Shown here: positions 32,384 to 32,432 of the stretch, in pieces
Position numbering within the stretch: the first letter of the stretch is position 1
Layout of the letters: the number at the start of each line of letters is the position of its first letter
Assembly: GCA_949290475.1 (NCBI GenBank)
Contig: CASESB010000044.1
Span: 1 to 32,432 of the forward strand
Origin: an uncultured Bacillota bacterium
GTDB lineage: Bacteria > Bacillota > Clostridia > Peptostreptococcales > Anaerovoracaceae
Reading direction: 5' to 3'
Length of the DNA: 32,432 nucleotides
Position numbers and translations under genes: made by a program
Notes under the pieces: generated by a model
The model's database searches: none
What the model was told of the DNA's origin: nothing
What the model saw: the letters and a program-made list of their open reading frames with translations, nothing else

Positions 32384-32412
32384 ATGATATATTAAAAATG
32401 TGTGATTTTCAA
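32384..32412 (-). promoter_or_regulatory. Promoter of the MoxR/CoxE-like operon
   Basis: The minus strand shows TTGAAA (32407-32412), 17 bp, TATCAT (32384-32389), the same hexamers as the argC promoter. The leader of about 80 nt before the gene has no recognised element. Confidence 0.78.
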
Positions 32413-32432
32413 GAGTTTTGTATGCTGCAAAG

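Overview
The window looks like chromosomal core from a low-to-mid GC anaerobic member of the Bacillota, class Clostridia. The evidence is RNase Y, NrdR, a Firmicutes-type LexA, an infC-rpmI-rplT operon with an L20-type leader, a thiI/cysteine-desulfurase pair, near-consensus sigma-A promoters (TTGACA-17-TATAAT) and GGAGG ribosome binding sites. A CoA-acylating aldehyde dehydrogenase, a class III transaminase and amino acid carriers suggest an amino-acid-using gut-type anaerobe. The genus cannot be fixed from the sequence alone. I see no phage, IS element, CRISPR array or rRNA.

Layout, left to right. 1-473 is repeat-rich noncoding DNA. Next come a minus-strand tRNA-Arg(ACG) and the sulfur-transfer pair thiI and cysteine desulfurase, then rny, a MinD-like ATPase without a membrane helix, and radC. 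An nrdR-cmk-DUF1015 operon follows, then an AGCS symporter under a single-aptamer glycine riboswitch, a small alarmone synthetase with an exported FKBP/trigger-factor-like lipoprotein, and an APC amino acid permease. The arginine operon argC-argJ-argB-argD has two ArgR boxes at its promoter. On the plus strand, 19166-22077 holds a two-gene unit: an AAA+ (MoxR-like) ATPase with an unusual N-terminal domain, overlapping by ATGA a DUF2201-type protein with a metallopeptidase-like N-terminus and a C-terminal VWA domain. A 543-bp convergent spacer full of palindromes leads to infC-rpmI-rplT, where infC very probably starts at AUU. Then come trxA, a plus-strand aldehyde dehydrogenase/transaminase pair, lexA, a PIN-PhoH protein and a second, unrelated MoxR/VWA (CoxE-like) pair.

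Much of the regulation can be read directly: glycine riboswitch with terminator, L20 leader attenuator, ArgR operator, NrdR box before nrdR, a LexA-like box over the lexA promoter, and about ten sigma-A promoters.

The most striking unexplained signal is at 27443-27718, between the transaminase gene and lexA. Five units, each exactly 38 bp, have the form TGCATCG-N24-CGATGCA with unrelated interiors. I did not see the motif elsewhere in the window. The second most interesting item is the 19166-22077 ATPase/VWA pair, whose HExxH-like motif has lost its first histidine.
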